DNA of 64,000 bases from Bacillus sp. SD088 (GTDB lineage: Bacteria; Bacillota; Bacilli; Bacillales; Bacillaceae_C): positions 83,445 to 147,444 of the forward strand of contig NZ_JADIJK010000014.1 of NCBI RefSeq assembly GCF_017355205.1, read 5' to 3'. The position numbers and the translations under genes were made by a program. This document shows, piece by piece, positions 10,393-19,963 of this stretch (position 1 is its first letter; every line of letters begins with the position of its first letter). The notes under the pieces were generated by a model. That model had not been told where the DNA came from, ran no database searches, and saw nothing but the letters and a program-made list of their open reading frames with translations.

Positions 10393-11940
10393 ATGAATAA
10401 ATTTTTAAAAGGAACGATCATCTTAATGGCTGCAGGACTTATCACAAAACTTCTTGGTTTTATAAACAGGATTGTGATTGCTCGCATGATTGGAGCAGAA
10501 GGAGTCGGATTATTTATGATGTCTTATCCTACCCTTATTCTTGTTATTACCATTACACAAATGGGGCTGCCTGTTGCCATTTCAAAAGCTGTCGCAGAGG
10601 CGGAAGCCAAAGGGGATCGAAAGAAAACGAAAAAGGTATTAGCAGTTTCTTTAGCTGTAACTGGGACATTATCACTCATTTTCACACCGACTTTAATGTT
10701 GATTTCACCGCTCTTATCCCAGACCTTATTCACAGACCCGAGAACACTGTATCCATTGATGGCCATTACCCCGATTATCCCGATTGTCGCTATTTCATCG
10801 GTTATTCGTGGGTATTTCCAAGGAAAACAGAATATGAAACCTTCGGCGATTGCTCAAGTATTAGAGCAAGTTGTCAGAATCTCTTTAATCGCCGTTCTGG
10901 CAAAACAATTTCTACCAATGGGGATTGAATATGCGGCAGCGGCAGCAATGGGCGCATCCGTCATTGGCGAACTAGCTTCGTTTATTTACTTATTTATTAT
11001 GTTTAAAGCAAAGAAAAAATTTAGAGTTCGTAAAAGGTTTTTTCAATCTGTACATGATGGAAAGAAAACATTAGGAGAACTTATGCATGTAGCATTGCCG
11101 ACAACTGGTGGGAGATTGATTGGATCGGTTACCTGGTTTCTAGAACCGATTGTTGTCTCACAGAGCTTACTCTTAGCTGGAATAGCAGCCGGGATAGCGA
11201 CAAAGCAATATGGGCTTTTAACGGGGTATGCATTACCTTTACTATCCCTCCCTTCTTTTTTTACACATTCATTATCCACCTCTCTAGTACCAGCTATTAG
11301 TGAGGCTAATGCCAATAGAAACCAATTGATGGTAGAATACCGCTTTCAGCAATCTTTACGTTTCGTCTTAATGGCTGGCTGTTTATCAACGGTGATTTTA
11401 TATGTGTTTGCTGAACCTTTGATGAAATGGTTTTACGGAACTTCCGATGGTTATGAATTCATTCAATTTCTGGCTCCATTCTTTTTATTCACCTATTTTC
11501 AAGGGCCATTCAGCGCCATATTACAAGCGCTAAATTTAGCCAGTGCAGCGATGATCAATAGTCTTATCGGTTCAGTTCTAAAAATACTCGTTATCTTTGT
11601 ATTTGCTTCACAACCGGCGTTTGGTATAAATGGCGTCGCTCTAGGAATGGCTGCAGGGACAGTGCTTGTCACACTTTTACATTTTGCGACCGTACTAAAA
11701 AAAATACAATTCACTGTCTATTTAGGCATGTATGCAAAATTTATTTTCGCCACCTTACTATCCGGGATTTCAGGTATTCTTTATATGCAATATGTGCTTG
11801 AGCAATACCATACTCTTCCTTTCCTAGTTATTGGGATTGTGCTCGTCACTTTCATCTATCTTATATTTATATTTTGTTTTAAATTATTAACAAGAAGTGA
11901 TCTCATTCGCTTGCCTTTGTTTAATCGGATTCTTAAATAA
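10393..11940 (+). CDS. spoVB: Stage V sporulation protein B, MOP-superfamily flippase
   Basis: Polytopic membrane protein (515 residues, about 14 hydrophobic segments) of the polysaccharide/lipid exporter superfamily. SpoVB is required for spore cortex synthesis and is thought to move lipid-linked peptidoglycan precursor. The N-terminus (KGTIILMAAGLITKLLGFIN) is the family signature. GGGAAGG precedes ATG 10393. It is on the plus strand, divergent from comN and convergent with the DUF421 gene downstream. Confidence 0.93.
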   Translation: MNKFLKGTIILMAAGLITKLLGFINRIVIARMIGAEGVGLFMMSYPTLILVITITQMGLPVAISKAVAEAEAKGDRKKTKKVLAVSLAVTGTLSLIFTPTLMLISPLLSQTLFTDPRTLYPLMAITPIIPIVAISSVIRGYFQGKQNMKPSAIAQVLEQVVRISLIAVLAKQFLPMGIEYAAAAAMGASVIGELASFIYLFIMFKAKKKFRVRKRFFQSVHDGKKTLGELMHVALPTTGGRLIGSVTWFLEPIVVSQSLLLAGIAAGIATKQYGLLTGYALPLLSLPSFFTHSLSTSLVPAISEANANRNQLMVEYRFQQSLRFVLMAGCLSTVILYVFAEPLMKWFYGTSDGYEFIQFLAPFFLFTYFQGPFSAILQALNLASAAMINSLIGSVLKILVIFVFASQPAFGINGVALGMAAGTVLVTLLHFATVLKKIQFTVYLGMYAKFIFATLLSGISGILYMQYVLEQYHTLPFLVIGIVLVTFIYLIFIFCFKLLTRSDLIRLPLFNRILK

Positions 11941-11951
11941 AAAATGCTAAA

Positions 11952-12030
11952 CTCGTGCCGTCCTGGCGCAGACTAAACAGTGTCATCATGTCGCTTCGTC
12001 TACATCCCTACATCCTCCTGTAAGAGTGAG
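11952..12030. repeat. Degenerate hairpin-repeat copy between convergent genes
   Basis: Aligns by eye with 29124-29195 (both contain CGTCCTGGCG, GCAGACT, TGTCGCTTCGTCT and ACATCC). It contains the hairpin GTGCC-GTCCT-GGCGC (11955-11969), i.e. loop AGGAC on the minus strand. It fills the gap between spoVB and the DUF421 gene, and no other terminator is visible there. Confidence 0.65.
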
Positions 12031-12047
12031 ACTTTTTAACGGCGTTG

Positions 12048-12701
12048 TCATGATTTTAAATCATCGTAATCAATAAAGAACTTTCCGTCCTGAAAACTGC
12101 AAAAGGAAATTTGCTCGATATCTTGATGACCGCGTCGTTCTAATTCTTTTCTTAACCAAGATTCATCCTTTCTTACCTCTTCCAAATGGTCTTGTTGAAT
12201 TTCGCCATTAAGAATAAGAGGGAGGGTGTAAGATCCTGTCTTGGTCTTTTTATCTTTTTTAATGACAGAAAGGTTACCCGAAGGCTCTAGAATAGCGAAT
12301 TCAACATCAGAAATATTAGCAACATCCTTTTGTCGTAACTGCATAAGCAAGTCATCAAAATTATAGCGAATCTTTTTCATTTCCTTTTCATCGATTTTTC
12401 CCTTGTTAATGATTAAAGCAGGCTTTCCATCCATTAGCCTTCTAAACTTGCGACTTTTTAAAGAAATTACCGCTAATCCTAATTGAATTAACATAAGTGT
12501 GACCATTGGAATAATAGTATGGGCTAAAGGATCTTCATGTTGCTCGATCGCAATAACCGCCATTTCCCCCATCATAATAAATACAACAAGATCTAAAACA
12601 CTTAGCTCACCGATTTCCCGCTTACCCATCAATCTAAAAATGACAAGTAATACAATATATAAAACAACCACTCGTGCAATAATAACAAAAAAATTTTCCA
12701 T
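12048..12701 (-). CDS. yrbG: DUF421 membrane protein (YetF/YrbG family)
   Basis: An N-terminal block of about three membrane helices (residues 4-80), followed by a cytosolic DUF421 domain with the RKFRRLMDGKPALIINKGKI segment. Molecular function is unknown; relatives include YetF, YdfR and the spore protein YfjA group. The start was moved from 12719 to ATG 12701 (MENFFV) because GGGGGG lies 8 bases upstream of it, giving 217 residues. The symbol is by synteny with B. subtilis yrbG, which lies in the same place. Confidence 0.85.
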   Translation of the reverse strand: MENFFVIIARVVVLYIVLLVIFRLMGKREIGELSVLDLVVFIMMGEMAVIAIEQHEDPLAHTIIPMVTLMLIQLGLAVISLKSRKFRRLMDGKPALIINKGKIDEKEMKKIRYNFDDLLMQLRQKDVANISDVEFAILEPSGNLSVIKKDKKTKTGSYTLPLILNGEIQQDHLEEVRKDESWLRKELERRGHQDIEQISFCSFQDGKFFIDYDDLKS

Positions 12702-12893
12702 ATCACAATCCCCCCTCATTTATCGCATTTTTAGTATGTGACTAAAAAAAAGAATTATGAAAGAATCTTCATCATAACAAAAAGGTCATTTGTTTTATGA
12801 ATCCTACTAAAAAAGAGAGACAAGTACTTCTAAAAAACTCTTTTGTGAATATGCTTGTACAGAGGGATATATGGTGTTGGTAGAAGGGAGAGA

Positions 12894-13286
12894 TTGGGAA
12901 TCGAAATTAAAAACTTTGCTGTTTCAATTATTTATGGATTAATGACCATCCTAGTTTTTGCAGTACTATCCAGTCTTATTTTTTCACTCATTTTGTATTT
13001 TAGTAATACGCAAGAACAATCTGTAAGCCTGTTAATCACAATTATTTCATTTTTCGCTGTATTTTTCGGTGGTTTTATAAGTGGAGGAAAACGAAAACAA
13101 AAAGGTTGGATCATTGGGGGAGCCACAGGGATATTATACTCGCTTATCCTCTTATCTTACCAATTTTTAGGACATAGCTCTTTATTCTCCTTAGAACAAT
13201 TGGTTTATCACATTTGTTATATTTTAACAGCAACAATGGGAGGTGTTCTTGGGGTAAATATTTTATCCAATTCAGATCATAAATAA
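12894..13286 (+). CDS. TIGR04086-type small membrane protein (YrzE-like)
   Basis: About 130 residues with four hydrophobic segments and a basic GGKRKQKGW loop, resembling the TIGR04086/YrzE membrane family of unknown function. The frame is open from TTG 12855, but nothing resembling a ribosome site precedes it. TTG 12894 (MGIEIKNF) follows AGAAGGGAG closely, so I place the start there with moderate confidence. It is convergent with yajC, sharing the hairpin at 13289. Confidence 0.7.
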   Translation: MGIEIKNFAVSIIYGLMTILVFAVLSSLIFSLILYFSNTQEQSVSLLITIISFFAVFFGGFISGGKRKQKGWIIGGATGILYSLILLSYQFLGHSSLFSLEQLVYHICYILTATMGGVLGVNILSNSDHK

Positions 13287-13288
13287 AG

Positions 13289-13322
13289 AAAAAAGAAGCT
13301 GTCATTGAGCAGCTTCTTTTTA
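13289..13322. terminator. Bidirectional terminator between yrzE-like gene and yajC
   Basis: AAAAAGAAGCTG (13290-13301) pairs with CAGCTTCTTTTT (13310-13321). T runs on both strands, 3 bases past one stop codon and 7 before the other. Confidence 0.9.
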
Positions 13323-13328
13323 AAAGAT

Positions 13329-13607
13329 TTAGGATTGTATACTATTATTTGATTCTAACACTTCACGGACCGCATTACGATCGTATGTAAGTTTACTGCC
13401 ATCGCCACATTTAATTACAATAGTTCCTTCATCCAATGCTTCGATTCGACCATGTAAGCCGCCAATCGTGACAATTTTATCTCCTTTTTGTAGGCTACTT
13501 TGCATTGAATTCACAGCCTTTTGACGCTTTTGATTTGGCCGGATCAATAAGAAGTAAAACAAGATGATCATAATAATAAAAGGTGATAAACCGATTAATT
13601 GTTCCAT
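13329..13607 (-). CDS. yajC: Sec translocase accessory subunit YajC
   Basis: 92-residue membrane protein that associates with SecDF. It has one N-terminal membrane helix (IIMIILFYFLLIRP, residues 10-23), then the conserved RPNQKRQK stretch and a small cytosolic domain containing GDKIVTIGGLHG. AAGGAGG precedes ATG 13607. It is the last gene of the tgt/queA/ruv run, as in B. subtilis (yrbF). Confidence 0.95.
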   Translation of the reverse strand: MEQLIGLSPFIIMIILFYFLLIRPNQKRQKAVNSMQSSLQKGDKIVTIGGLHGRIEALDEGTIVIKCGDGSKLTYDRNAVREVLESNNSIQS

Positions 13608-13637
13608 AAAAACCCTCCTTTTCTTATAAAATCTATA

Positions 13638-14792
<1,155 letters not shown>

Positions 14793-14799
14793 CTACAAC

Positions 14800-15828
14800 T
14801 TAAATCAATAACATTGCATCTCCAAAGCTAAAAAAACGATATTTTTCTCTCACTGCTTCTTCATATGCATGGAGGACCTGCTCTCGACCAGCAAGTGCGC
14901 TCACAAGCATAATGAGGGTCGATTTTGGCAAATGGAAATTTGTAATCATTCCATCTATGCCTTTAAATTCATAACCGGGATAAATGAAAATATCAGTCCA
15001 CCCATTGCCTTTGGTAAAATAACCATTATGAGCGGATGCAATCGTTTCAAGGGTTCTTGTAGAAGTCGTGCCCACCGAAATAATCCTTCCCCCTTGTTTC
15101 CTTGTCTGATTCAATAACGCCGACGTCTCTTCTGATATTCGATAAAACTCTGAATGCATATCATGTTCCTCAATATCATCAACATTAACTGGCCTAAATG
15201 TTCCTAGTCCTACGTGAAGAGTAATATAGGCAATATGTATTCCTTTTTCACGTATTTCCTCAAGGAGCTCTTCGGTAAAATGCAATCCAGCTGTTGGAGC
15301 TGCTGCCGATCCTCGCTCCTTTGCATAAACGGTTTGATAGCGGTCTTGATCTTCAAGTTGTGTTTTAATATAAGGGGGAAGCGGCATTTTACCAAGCTGA
15401 TCGAGCACTTCGTAAAAAATTCCATCATAATGGAATTCAAGAATACGTCCACCATGCTCTAATTCATCTAGGCAGACCGCTTTTAACTGACCGTCTCCAA
15501 AAGTTAATGTCATGCCTTTTTTTAAACGCTTAGCAGGCTTTACTAATGTTTCCCATTGATCCCCATTTAATTGTTTTAACAATAATACTTCAACTTTCGC
15601 GCCTGTTTCAACTTTTAAACCAAATAATCTCGCAGGGAGCACCTTTGTATCGTTTAAAACTAAACAATCGCCTTTGCGTAAAAAAGTCATTAGGTTATGA
15701 AAAGTCTCGTGTGTGACCTTTCCTGTCTGTTTATCTAAAACCATCAAACGACTGGATGCGCGGTCTTTCAGCGGGACTTGTGCGATTAATTCTTCCGGCA
15801 ATTCAAAATCAAATTGATCCAATTTCAC
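14800..15828 (-). CDS. queA: S-adenosylmethionine:tRNA ribosyltransferase-isomerase
   Basis: Transfers the ribosyl group of SAM to preQ1 in tRNA and isomerises it to epoxyqueuosine, the step after Tgt. The 342-residue length is standard. Family motifs visible are [14 protein letters not shown] (about residue 57), the [14 protein letters not shown] segment (about 172) and FHLPKSTL (about 299). Directly upstream of tgt, so the two consecutive enzymes are co-expressed. Confidence 0.97.
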   Translation of the reverse strand: MKLDQFDFELPEELIAQVPLKDRASSRLMVLDKQTGKVTHETFHNLMTFLRKGDCLVLNDTKVLPARLFGLKVETGAKVEVLLLKQLNGDQWETLVKPAKRLKKGMTLTFGDGQLKAVCLDELEHGGRILEFHYDGIFYEVLDQLGKMPLPPYIKTQLEDQDRYQTVYAKERGSAAAPTAGLHFTEELLEEIREKGIHIAYITLHVGLGTFRPVNVDDIEEHDMHSEFYRISEETSALLNQTRKQGGRIISVGTTSTRTLETIASAHNGYFTKGNGWTDIFIYPGYEFKGIDGMITNFHLPKSTLIMLVSALAGREQVLHAYEEAVREKYRFFSFGDAMLLI

Positions 15829-15830
15829 AA

Positions 15831-16037
15831 CTATTTAAACCTCCCAATCAAATACAGCACCACTGTTAATATTACACTTAGGAGAATGGATGTTACAACT
15901 GGAAAGTAAAATGTGAAATTTTCTTTCTTAACAATAATATCTCCAGGTAGTTTACCTATTTTTACAAATTGCGCAATAAAACCAATCGCAAAAATAACTC
16001 CTCCTATAATCATAAGAACTTTTGCTGCTCCATTCAC
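15831..16037 (-). CDS. DUF2905 small membrane protein
   Basis: 68 residues with two membrane helices (about 6-25 and 45-65) joined by the conserved [16 protein letters not shown] segment that defines DUF2905. Function unknown. It begins at GTG 16037, overlapping the ruvB stop by four bases (GTGA), and ends 2 bases before queA. It is thus embedded in the ruvB-queA-tgt unit, as is the corresponding small gene in B. subtilis (yrzS, from memory). Confidence 0.85.
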   Translation of the reverse strand: MNGAAKVLMIIGGVIFAIGFIAQFVKIGKLPGDIIVKKENFTFYFPVVTSILLSVILTVVLYLIGRFK

Positions 16038-17035
16038 CGTTCTGGCACCTCTAAATGAAAATGTTCGTACACAAGCTCTGTCACGATTCTTCCCCTTGGT
16101 GTCCTTTGCAAAAAGCCGATCTGCATTAAATAAGGCTCATAGACATCCTCTATGGTCATCGCTTCTTCCCCGATGCTCGCGGCGATAGTGCTTAATCCAA
16201 CCGGCCCTCCTCGAAACTTATCAATCATCCCTTTTAAAAGCTTATGATCAATATTATCAAGACCTAAACGATCGACCTGTAATAACTCTAAGGCTTGATC
16301 TGCAAGTTGTTGAGTGATTACTCCATCTCCCCTCACTTGCGCAAAATCACGAACCCTTCTCAATAATCGATTTGCAATCCTTGGCGTTCCACGTGAGCGC
16401 CGAGCAATTTCAATTGCACCTTGCCCCTCAATCTCTGTTTCTAATATTTCCGCTGTACGATGGATAATATTTGTTAATTGATCTTCAGTATAATATTCTA
16501 AACGACTTAATACCCCAAAACGATCGCGTAATGGTGCTGAGACGGAACCAGCTCTTGTTGTTGCCCCTACAAGCGTAAAAGGTGGAAGATCAAGACGAAC
16601 AGATCGAGATTCTGGCCCTTTTCCGATGACAATATCTAAACAATAGTCTTCCATTGCGGGATATAACACTTCTTCGATTGCTCTAGGTAAACGATGAATT
16701 TCATCGATAAATAATACTTCTCCTGGTTCAAGAGACGTTAAGATAGCTGCTAAATCACCAGGTCTTTCAATAGCAGGTCCAGAAGTTGTCCGCACATTGA
16801 CGCCCATTTCATTAGCAATCACAACCGCTAGAGTCGTCTTCCCAAGTCCTGGCGGTCCATAGAGAAGCACATGATCTAAGGTTTCTTTTCTTAATTTTGC
16901 TGCTTCAATAAAAACAGCTAAATTTTTCTTTACTTCATTTTGTCCGATATACTGGGATAAAGTTTGCGGACGGAGACTCTGTTCAAAAGAAAGATCATTT
17001 ACTATTGCTTCACTAGATAATACTCGTTCTTCCAT
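16034..17035 (-). CDS. ruvB: Holliday junction branch migration helicase RuvB
   Basis: AAA+ motor that drives branch migration with RuvA during recombination. 333 residues: Walker [12 protein letters not shown] (about residue 60), Walker B FIDEIHRL, sensor region GATTRAG, and the C-terminal winged-helix DNA-binding part (RTPRGRIVT). GGAAGAG precedes ATG 17035. ruvA lies upstream, but the usual tight ruvA-ruvB spacing is broken by a 240-base repeat element. Confidence 0.97.
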   Translation of the reverse strand: MEERVLSSEAIVNDLSFEQSLRPQTLSQYIGQNEVKKNLAVFIEAAKLRKETLDHVLLYGPPGLGKTTLAVVIANEMGVNVRTTSGPAIERPGDLAAILTSLEPGEVLFIDEIHRLPRAIEEVLYPAMEDYCLDIVIGKGPESRSVRLDLPPFTLVGATTRAGSVSAPLRDRFGVLSRLEYYTEDQLTNIIHRTAEILETEIEGQGAIEIARRSRGTPRIANRLLRRVRDFAQVRGDGVITQQLADQALELLQVDRLGLDNIDHKLLKGMIDKFRGGPVGLSTIAASIGEEAMTIEDVYEPYLMQIGFLQRTPRGRIVTELVYEHFHLEVPER

Positions 17036-17057
17036 CCCATCTCTTCCTTTCTAATGA

Positions 17058-17266
17058 ATGTTCAAAAAGAAGGATAAAAAGGACCAAGTCGGCGACTACG
17101 ACGCTGACGTCAATCACTAACGCCGACACTAGTACATCCTGTACGTCGAAAATTCAAGGCGGACTTGCCCGTGTTATGCTGACTTCGACGTTCGACACAG
17201 GATGTGTCGGCACTTAGTCGAAGATCATATATCCTGCAGTGTCATTTTCATGGACTTTTTGAACAT
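17058..17266. repeat. Inverted-repeat-bounded element between ruvA and ruvB
   Basis: Terminal inverted repeat ATGTTCAAAAAG (17058-17069) / CTTTTTGAACAT (17255-17266), 12/12. Inside are nested hairpins: GTCGGCG (17088) / CGCCGAC (17121); GTAC-ATCCT-GTAC (17132-17144); and CTTCGAC (17183) / GTCGAAG (17217) enclosing CGACAC-AGGAT-GTGTCG (17193-17209). There is no coding potential. Related elements lie at 46753-46807 and 53412-53612. It sits inside an operon, so it is presumably transcribed. Confidence 0.85.
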
Positions 17267-17275
17267 CCTTATCTA

Positions 17276-17884
17276 TCAAATCATCAATAATTGTAAAGCC
17301 TGTTTAATATACTGATCTGTTGTTAAGTCCTTTCCTTGTAGTTTTGGTTCGACCTTTTTTAGTTCACGTTCGGAGTAGCCAAGTGAGCCCAATGCTAATA
17401 ATGCTTCTTTCAACTCATCTTCAGCATCATCTAGTACAGCCTCTTCTCTTTGAACAGTCGCAGCCACTTCAGGTAAAGTCACAACATCTTGTAATTTTCC
17501 TTTTAAATCAAGGATCATTTGCCTCGCTGTTTTCTTTCCTACACCAGGAAATTTAACAAGAAACTTCTCATCTTCATTTTCAATTGCCTGGATCACCTGA
17601 GCCGGTTCTCCATAAGCCAAAATGGCCAATGCTCCTTTGGGGCCAATCCCTGAGACATTCAAAAGCTTCTTAAATAGGATCTTTTCTTCAAATGTCGTAA
17701 AACCATATAATGCGATAAGATCTTCCCGAACATGTTGATATGTATAAACAATCGTTTCAACGTCCTGATTCTTTGAAAAAACAAATGGATTAGGTGTTAA
17801 AATTTGGTAGCCAATCCCATTGTTTTCTAACACAATATACTCAGGTCCAGTGTGTTCAATTATCCCTTTTATATACTCGTACAC
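17276..17884 (-). CDS. ruvA: Holliday junction DNA helicase subunit RuvA
   Basis: Tetrameric Holliday-junction-binding partner of RuvB. 202 residues: N-terminal OB fold ([11 protein letters not shown]...), tandem helix-hairpin-helix region with [16 protein letters not shown] (about residue 70) and [13 protein letters not shown] (about 107), and a C-terminal domain that contacts RuvB. Start GTG 17884 follows AGGAGAG. The spacing to ruvB (240 bases) is occupied by the repeat element. Confidence 0.97.
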   Translation of the reverse strand: MYEYIKGIIEHTGPEYIVLENNGIGYQILTPNPFVFSKNQDVETIVYTYQHVREDLIALYGFTTFEEKILFKKLLNVSGIGPKGALAILAYGEPAQVIQAIENEDEKFLVKFPGVGKKTARQMILDLKGKLQDVVTLPEVAATVQREEAVLDDAEDELKEALLALGSLGYSERELKKVEPKLQGKDLTTDQYIKQALQLLMI

Positions 17885-17973
17885 TAGTTTCTCTCCTCTT
17901 TCATACTAACCTTTATTGTAACATAAAACTTTCCATTAATGAGGGATAAAATTCCTTCTGTTACTGCAAACTT

Positions 17974-18003
17974 AAAGCCTGACTCCCTAAAAAGTCAGGC
18001 TTT
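17974..18003. terminator. Hairpin overlapping the bofC stop codon
   Basis: Perfect 11-bp stem AAAGCCTGACT (17974-17984) / AGTCAGGCTTT (17993-18003). The 8-base loop contains the bofC TAG (17987-17989), so the last bofC codons form one arm of the stem. Confidence 0.75.
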
Positions 18004-18544
18004 TCTTTTCAGTTGAATACTGTTTCATTGTTTCTAATACTTCTGTAAAGGTCTCTTTTGTTTGGATCGGGATTCCCTTCTTAAGCTCTTCCCTTTTATT
18101 CCCTTCTAATTTTTTCATATCAATTTGAAAAAAGGAATGGATAATATCCTCTTGATCAGGGCTGCCATTAAAAATCGATAAGGTACCGTCCTCTTGCAGA
18201 CCAAAGAAGCCATTGACTTTTAATAAGGGGGAAATATCATTTACTTCCCTTTCAAAAATAACTCGTTTTTCATCTATATCAATTAGCTGCCATTTTTCAT
18301 ATTTAGACCAAAAATCCTCTAGTGCCCATATGGTTTCGCTTACTATTTCTTCACTTATGTCGCCATCTAAATATTTCCTTTTTAGCAAAACCTCAATCTC
18401 AAGCGGGCTTTCAGGGATGTAAACTGGATCTTCCTCAGCTGTTGATTGTGCTTGAGTCCTCTGCATATCTAATGATGGCTGATTCGCTAAACTCACTACT
18501 ACTAAGATCATAAATGAAATAAGCAATTTTCCCGTAAGTTTCAT
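17987..18544 (-). CDS. bofC: BofC, forespore-exported inhibitor of SpoIVB signalling
   Basis: In sporulation BofC is made in the forespore, secreted into the intermembrane space and restrains SpoIVB, timing pro-sigma-K cleavage. The 185-residue sequence has an N-terminal signal (KLTGKLLISFMILVVVSLANQ), the LEIEVLLKRKYLDGDISEE segment and a C-terminal domain with FFGLQEDGTLSIF, both characteristic of BofC. ATG 18544 is preferred over 18553 because GAGGTG lies just upstream. SpoIVFA and SpoIVFB, acting in the same checkpoint, are also in this window. Confidence 0.9.
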   Translation of the reverse strand: MKLTGKLLISFMILVVVSLANQPSLDMQRTQAQSTAEEDPVYIPESPLEIEVLLKRKYLDGDISEEIVSETIWALEDFWSKYEKWQLIDIDEKRVIFEREVNDISPLLKVNGFFGLQEDGTLSIFNGSPDQEDIIHSFFQIDMKKLEGNKREELKKGIPIQTKETFTEVLETMKQYSTEKKSLTF

Positions 18545-18713
18545 ACGGATCACCTCTTTGCCTATAAATTTAATTCTTAGAATCTATATTGCCCATAAAA
18601 TAACATTCATATCCATATTTTTATTTTGACTCTTTTCATATTCCCACACAGGAATCCGAATGCCCAAATAATTGAACTGTTAAATAGAGAGAGTTGCTTC
18701 TGGGTTGCATGTG

Positions 18714-18776
18714 TTCATTGCAATAGCACATCAGTTCATTGCAATAGCACATCAGTTCATTGCAATAGCACATCAG
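18714..18776. repeat. Three perfect 21-bp tandem repeats
   Basis: Unit TTCATTGCAATAGCACATCAG at 18714-18734, 18735-18755 and 18756-18776, identical in all three copies and ending 13 bases before the stop of the next minus-strand gene. The unit has no dyad and no spacer structure. Confidence 0.95.
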
Positions 18777-18789
18777 TCCATGGCTAGAT

Positions 18790-19206
18790 CTATGGTTTAA
18801 AGTTTAATAATGCCATTAAATTTGCTGTATTGCCCTCAAATGTGAAGAAATATGGTTTGTTTTCCTCGTCAAGCATCATTAAATATGGACTTTCTTGACC
18901 AGAAAAAATAATAATCACTTCATCTACAAGATCATCAAACCATTGGTTTTTCACCATAATATTAGGCTCCAAAGGAATTCTGATCATCCACCCTTTATTT
19001 GGAATCGGGTTGTGATGAACATATACACCTGTTATACCTTCAAGAAATTTCTCTACTTCTTCTTGTATATCTGTGTCTTTTTGTACATATTTTATAACCT
19101 TACCTTGCTGTATATCGAATATTTCTATTTGCGGGTTAGTTTGCGCCATAGGGTTAGTTGCAATAAAATGAAAAGCAAAGATATAAACCAGAATCTTTTT
19201 TAGCAT
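18790..19206 (-). CDS. Unrecognised exported protein, 138 residues
   Basis: I do not recognise this protein. ATG 19206 (MLKKILVYIF) is preferred over the upstream 19260 because GAGGTG lies 6 bases before it and it gives a clean signal peptide (KK, then hydrophobic ILVYIFAFHFIATNPMAQ, probable cleavage after MAQ). The mature part has no cysteine, no membrane segment and a mixed charge pattern, with segments VYVHHNPIPNKGWMIRIPLEP and VDEVIIIFSG. It stands alone between bofC and an IS remnant. It may be a sporulation or envelope protein, but nothing in the sequence proves it. Confidence 0.65.
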   Translation of the reverse strand: MLKKILVYIFAFHFIATNPMAQTNPQIEIFDIQQGKVIKYVQKDTDIQEEVEKFLEGITGVYVHHNPIPNKGWMIRIPLEPNIMVKNQWFDDLVDEVIIIFSGQESPYLMMLDEENKPYFFTFEGNTANLMALLNFKP

Positions 19207-19523
19207 TTGGACACCTCGATGATATTGTTTCCAAAAAATAGCGCAGTATTTATAAGTCATGATTGGGGCTGTCCCTATAGTAGAAAAGTGTCCAAGCCGC
19301 AGACCTTCATTCGGATTTCAATCCTATATTAAATAATGGGGCTGTCCAGAAAGTCAGTGAAAACTGAGCTTTTCTGTGACAACCCTTTTTCTAAGTATGT
19401 AAAAGTTGGTGTGCGGTTTCCGGTTGCCTTCCGTTCCGGGGCAAGGCTTGAGCTTCCTCAGTCGCTGTGCGCCTTGCGGGATGCTTGTCCCGCAGGAGTC
19501 GGCCTCTGCACTCCCAGCAACGG

Positions 19524-19596
19524 ACGGGCAGTGTATCCCACACCTATGCTTCTCCGTAATCTCTAAATTCTTGAGGTGGGGGGTATTACTGCCCGT
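19524..19596. repeat. 73-bp palindromic element, copy 1
   Basis: Ends ACGGGCAGT (19524-19532) and ACTGCCCGT (19588-19596), with further pairing CCCACACCT / AGGTGGGGG. In reverse complement it matches 37102-37186 (shared TTATCCCGCATTAACGGGCA and TACGGAGAAGC). It is therefore a repeat present in at least two places, here inside the IS leader. Confidence 0.8.
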
Positions 19597-19636
19597 TAAT
19601 GCGGGATAAATAGAAAAAATCGCTTCCTTTAGTAGA

Positions 19637-19963
19637 ATGAAGTTACCACCACAACATCCAAAGAAGCGATTTTTTATGTGCAATCCGAAGACTGCTACTG
19701 AAGAGTATCCCACACAATTGGCTTTTTCGATAAAGATAGAAGAGATAGCCTGTGAACGACCGAAACGCAAGCTTGCGCCTGTATTCCGCCCCTACAACAA
19801 CCGCCAGTCCTTCGTCATCCTGGATGTCGAATCATTGATTCCGGAGCACCATGTCGCCCGGGTCGACTCCATGATCGAAGCCATCCCGGATGAACAGCTT
19901 TTCGTCCATTATCCGGGGGACGGCGCAGTTCCTCCATCCGAAAATGATGCTCAAGGTTATCAT
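19637..19963 (+). pseudogene. IS1182-family transposase, N-terminal fragment, frameshifted
   Basis: The frame starting at 19637 reads a transposase N-terminus: FRPYNNRQSFVILDVESLIP, then HHVARVDSMIEAIPDEQLFVHYPG. After about 19915 the homologous sequence (FLHPKMMLKVII) continues in another frame, so there is a +1 shift. The homology is then lost at about 19963. The DDE catalytic residues further downstream in this family are absent. From recall it belongs with the DUF772-containing IS1182 transposases. The reading frame that remains runs on into yebC antisense. Confidence 0.85.

Larger units (their letters stand above)
19336..19963 (+). mobile_element. Truncated IS1182-type insertion sequence remnant
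   Basis: Contains a 300-base leader with GC-rich palindromes (including 19524-19596), then a hairpin AAAATCGCTTC / GAAGCGATTTT (about 19616-19675) just before the transposase start. Next comes only the first third of a transposase. Homology stops at about 19963, exactly at the yebC stop codon on the other strand. The right end of the IS is missing, so the element cannot move by itself. Confidence 0.8.

Noticed and set aside
18714..18776. Possible CRISPR array
   Set aside because: The units are contiguous and identical, with no spacers, and no cas genes are in the window.
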